Shown one piece after another: positions 63,585 to 64,000 of a stretch of 64,000 nt of DNA. Position numbers and translations under genes: made by a program. The DNA lies in NCBI GenBank assembly GCA_041392165.1, contig JAWKMN010000001.1, positions 186,001-250,000 on the forward strand, in the 5' to 3' direction. The notes beneath the pieces are model-generated. The model saw nothing but the letters and a program-made list of their open reading frames with translations. It had not been told where the DNA came from and searched no databases. Position 1 is the first letter of the stretch; the number at the start of each line of letters is the position of its first letter. The DNA is from Arenibacter sp041392165 (GTDB taxonomy: Bacteria; Bacteroidota; Bacteroidia; Flavobacteriales; Flavobacteriaceae).

Positions 63585-64000
63585 TTATACTACAAACCCG
63601 GGCCTGTAATTTCTTGTTACAAACTGATTTGCTTCCTCAAGATTGGTAATGCGCATGTTCTCTCCGTCCCAAAGCAATTTTTTACGGGCAAAGAACTCCA
63701 TTTTTCCTTTCTCATTTTCTTTTTGCAACAAATAGCTTCGAATGGCAAGGTTCCCCATTAAAACGGTCTCTGTCATAGGTCCAGCATAATCAAAGGAAGA
63801 TGTTAGGCCAAGATGTTCCTTGCTGCCAAAGCCGGCCTTACAGGCATCAATCCACAAACGTTGATGTCCGTATTCCGGCTCATCATTGGGTTCCACTTCG
63901 GGTCCAAAATCCGTAGAGCCATCGTTCATATATAATTTTGGCATCAAAGGGGAACTATCGTTAATATTGGTAGAAATAATTCCTTTTTCTCCTATCATCA
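63585..64000 (-). CDS. Gfo/Idh/MocA-family oxidoreductase, C-terminal part (cut by window edge)
   Basis: At least 138 residues, continuing past the right edge. The visible part (GIISTNINDSSPLMPKLY, HQRLWIDACKAGFGSKEHLG, LTSSFDYAGPMTETVLMGNLAIRSY, KLLWDGENMRITNLEEAN) is the C-terminal domain of the large secreted Gfo/Idh/MocA dehydrogenases of Bacteroidota, which oxidise or rearrange sugars with NAD. The N-terminal Rossmann domain lies outside the window. Confidence 0.85.
   Translation of the reverse strand, partial: MIGEKGIISTNINDSSPLMPKLYMNDGSTDFGPEVEPNDEPEYGHQRLWIDACKAGFGSKEHLGLTSSFDYAGPMTETVLMGNLAIRSYLLQKENEKGKMEFFARKKLLWDGENMRITNLEEANQFVTRNYRPGFVV

Overview
The window is about 64 kb of a low-GC chromosome from a member of the Bacteroidota, most likely a marine member of the Flavobacteriaceae. 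The evidence is the gene content and order (tpx–dgkA–ftsK–LolA-like–lptF–ribB; aroQ next to xerD; pyrG next to yidC; RDD–SpoIIM–DUF4129–DUF4350–MoxR–DUF58), Bacteroidota-type promoter boxes (TAnnTTTG), weak Shine-Dalgarno signals, and many secreted or lipoprotein sugar-active proteins. I cannot name a genus from the sequence alone.

Layout. 0–7 kb is a housekeeping block on the plus strand: DUF6952, thiol peroxidase, diacylglycerol kinase, FtsK, a LolA-like carrier, an LptF/G permease and a RibB with a degenerate RibA-like tail. 7–10 kb has a DUF1080 protein, a DegT aminotransferase and a nitroreductase. 10.2–13.2 kb is a decayed accessory patch beside a tRNA-Ser(UGA): one secreted beta-propeller gene lies between two copies of a structured repeat, beside an IS3-type transposase relic, and a decayed copy of the tRNA 3' end marks the far side. 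13.7–14.9 kb is a small ECF-sigma operon. 15–21.2 kb is a sialic-acid operon (GntR regulator, sialic acid lyase, sialidase, mutarotase–sodium symporter fusion). 21.3–28.2 kb holds an MFS transporter, an M48 protease, a GH31 alpha-glucosidase and a glycogen branching enzyme. 28–41 kb is mixed core metabolism (MsrB, Lpd, AroQ, XerD, NDH-2, PlsC, Nudix, PPIase, TRIC). 41–48 kb is the membrane and AAA+ cluster RDD/SpoIIM/DUF4129/DUF4350/MoxR/DUF58. 48–51 kb has degraded genes and a hairpin-rich repeat family. 51–58 kb is nitronate monooxygenase, MnmA, YidC, PyrG and DUF3820. 58–64 kb has a TIM-barrel sugar isomerase, a GC-rich DDE insertion sequence, an SGNH esterase, an FKBP and a partial Gfo/Idh/MocA oxidoreductase.

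How genes work together. The nan operon should release sialic acid outside the cell, import it, fix its anomer and cleave it. FtsK, the LolA-like protein and LptF link division with outer-membrane building. GH31 and GlgB sit together and act on alpha-glucans.

Two cautions. First, many conserved genes (ftsK, yidC, mnmA, M48, the symporter fusion, DUF4350, the end of DUF58) carry frameshifts, nearly all repairable by restoring one or two bases in a homopolymer. This looks more like sequencing error than biology. Second, the most interesting non-coding signal is a set of roughly 100-base structured repeats. One of them (three copies) shows a compensatory base-pair change in a hairpin, and two copies sit 10–16 bases upstream of carbohydrate-related genes.
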